From positions 1-5,752 of the forward strand of contig CAIMDR010000522.1 of assembly GCA_903839795.1 (NCBI GenBank): 5,752 nucleotides of DNA, written 5' to 3'. The notes under the pieces are model-generated. The model ran no database searches. It worked only from the letters and a program-made list of their open reading frames with translations, and had not been told where the DNA came from. The stretch's first letter is position 1; each line of letters begins with the position of its first letter. Both the position numbers and the translations under genes were made by a program. This document shows positions 5,702 through 5,752 of this stretch, in pieces. This DNA is from an uncultured Methylococcaceae bacterium. GTDB lineage: Bacteria; Pseudomonadota; Gammaproteobacteria; Methylococcales; Methylomonadaceae.

Positions 5702-5752
5702 AGGTAAAATCTAAGATTCAGGTTAAAATAGCCGCATGGATTCACTCAAGCC

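Larger units (their letters stand above)
5210..5752. other. Gene-free intergenic region with hairpin, mobile-element and palindrome features
   Basis: No frame here has a recognisable product. From 5210 to 5309 I see nothing definite. It then holds a terminator-like hairpin (5310-5355), a stretch with a possible insertion-sequence end (5428-5444), a 10-bp palindrome ATTGTACAAT (5490-5499), a MITE-like element (5509-5621) and AT-rich inverted repeats (5648-5701). An ATG at 5736 with five visible codons might begin a following gene, but too little is present to say. Confidence 0.7.

Noticed and set aside
5736..5752. Start of a following gene (ATG with MDSLK)
   Set aside because: Only five codons are visible, no Shine-Dalgarno precedes the ATG, and no family can be named.

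Overview
The window looks like a chromosomal segment from a gammaproteobacterium. The order pilD-coaE-zapD-yacG is the classic gammaproteobacterial block, and nagZ followed by a methylthioinosine-type phosphorylase recalls Pseudomonas. The moderately AT-rich composition and repeat-rich intergenic DNA would suit a methanotroph-type lineage (Methylococcales), but that placement is only an inference. All complete genes lie on the + strand.

Layout. Positions 1-185 hold the broken N-terminus of an Hsp70-family gene (25-132) and a short segment that does not belong to it. They stand where pilB/pilC would normally precede pilD. Positions 186-2658 are a tight block: pilD (prepilin peptidase), coaE (dephospho-CoA kinase), zapD (FtsZ-bundling division factor, non-ATG start overlapping coaE) and yacG (zinc-binding gyrase inhibitor, 1-nt overlap with zapD). 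Positions 2659-2902 are intergenic and carry a large imperfect inverted repeat (2678-2858) with a short 8-nt tandem repeat inside it.

Positions 2903-5209 form a second tight block: nagZ (peptidoglycan-recycling beta-N-acetylglucosaminidase), hpt (hypoxanthine-type phosphoribosyltransferase, 8-nt overlap) and a methylthiopurine phosphorylase (1-nt overlap). The last two fit as consecutive salvage steps: the phosphorylase has Asn209 where methylthioadenosine phosphorylases have Asp, pointing to a 6-oxopurine substrate. It would release hypoxanthine, which the transferase would convert to IMP. A terminator-like hairpin follows at 5310-5355.

Positions 5210-5752 carry no convincing gene. They contain the hairpin, a possible insertion-sequence end, a 113-bp MITE-like element with 26-bp imperfect terminal inverted repeats flanked by an exact 8-bp direct repeat, and AT-rich palindromes that may belong to the control region of a gene beyond the window. 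I see no defence system, CRISPR array, tRNA or rRNA. The most notable points are the MITE-like insertion, the rearranged junction before pilD, and the purine-salvage pairing.
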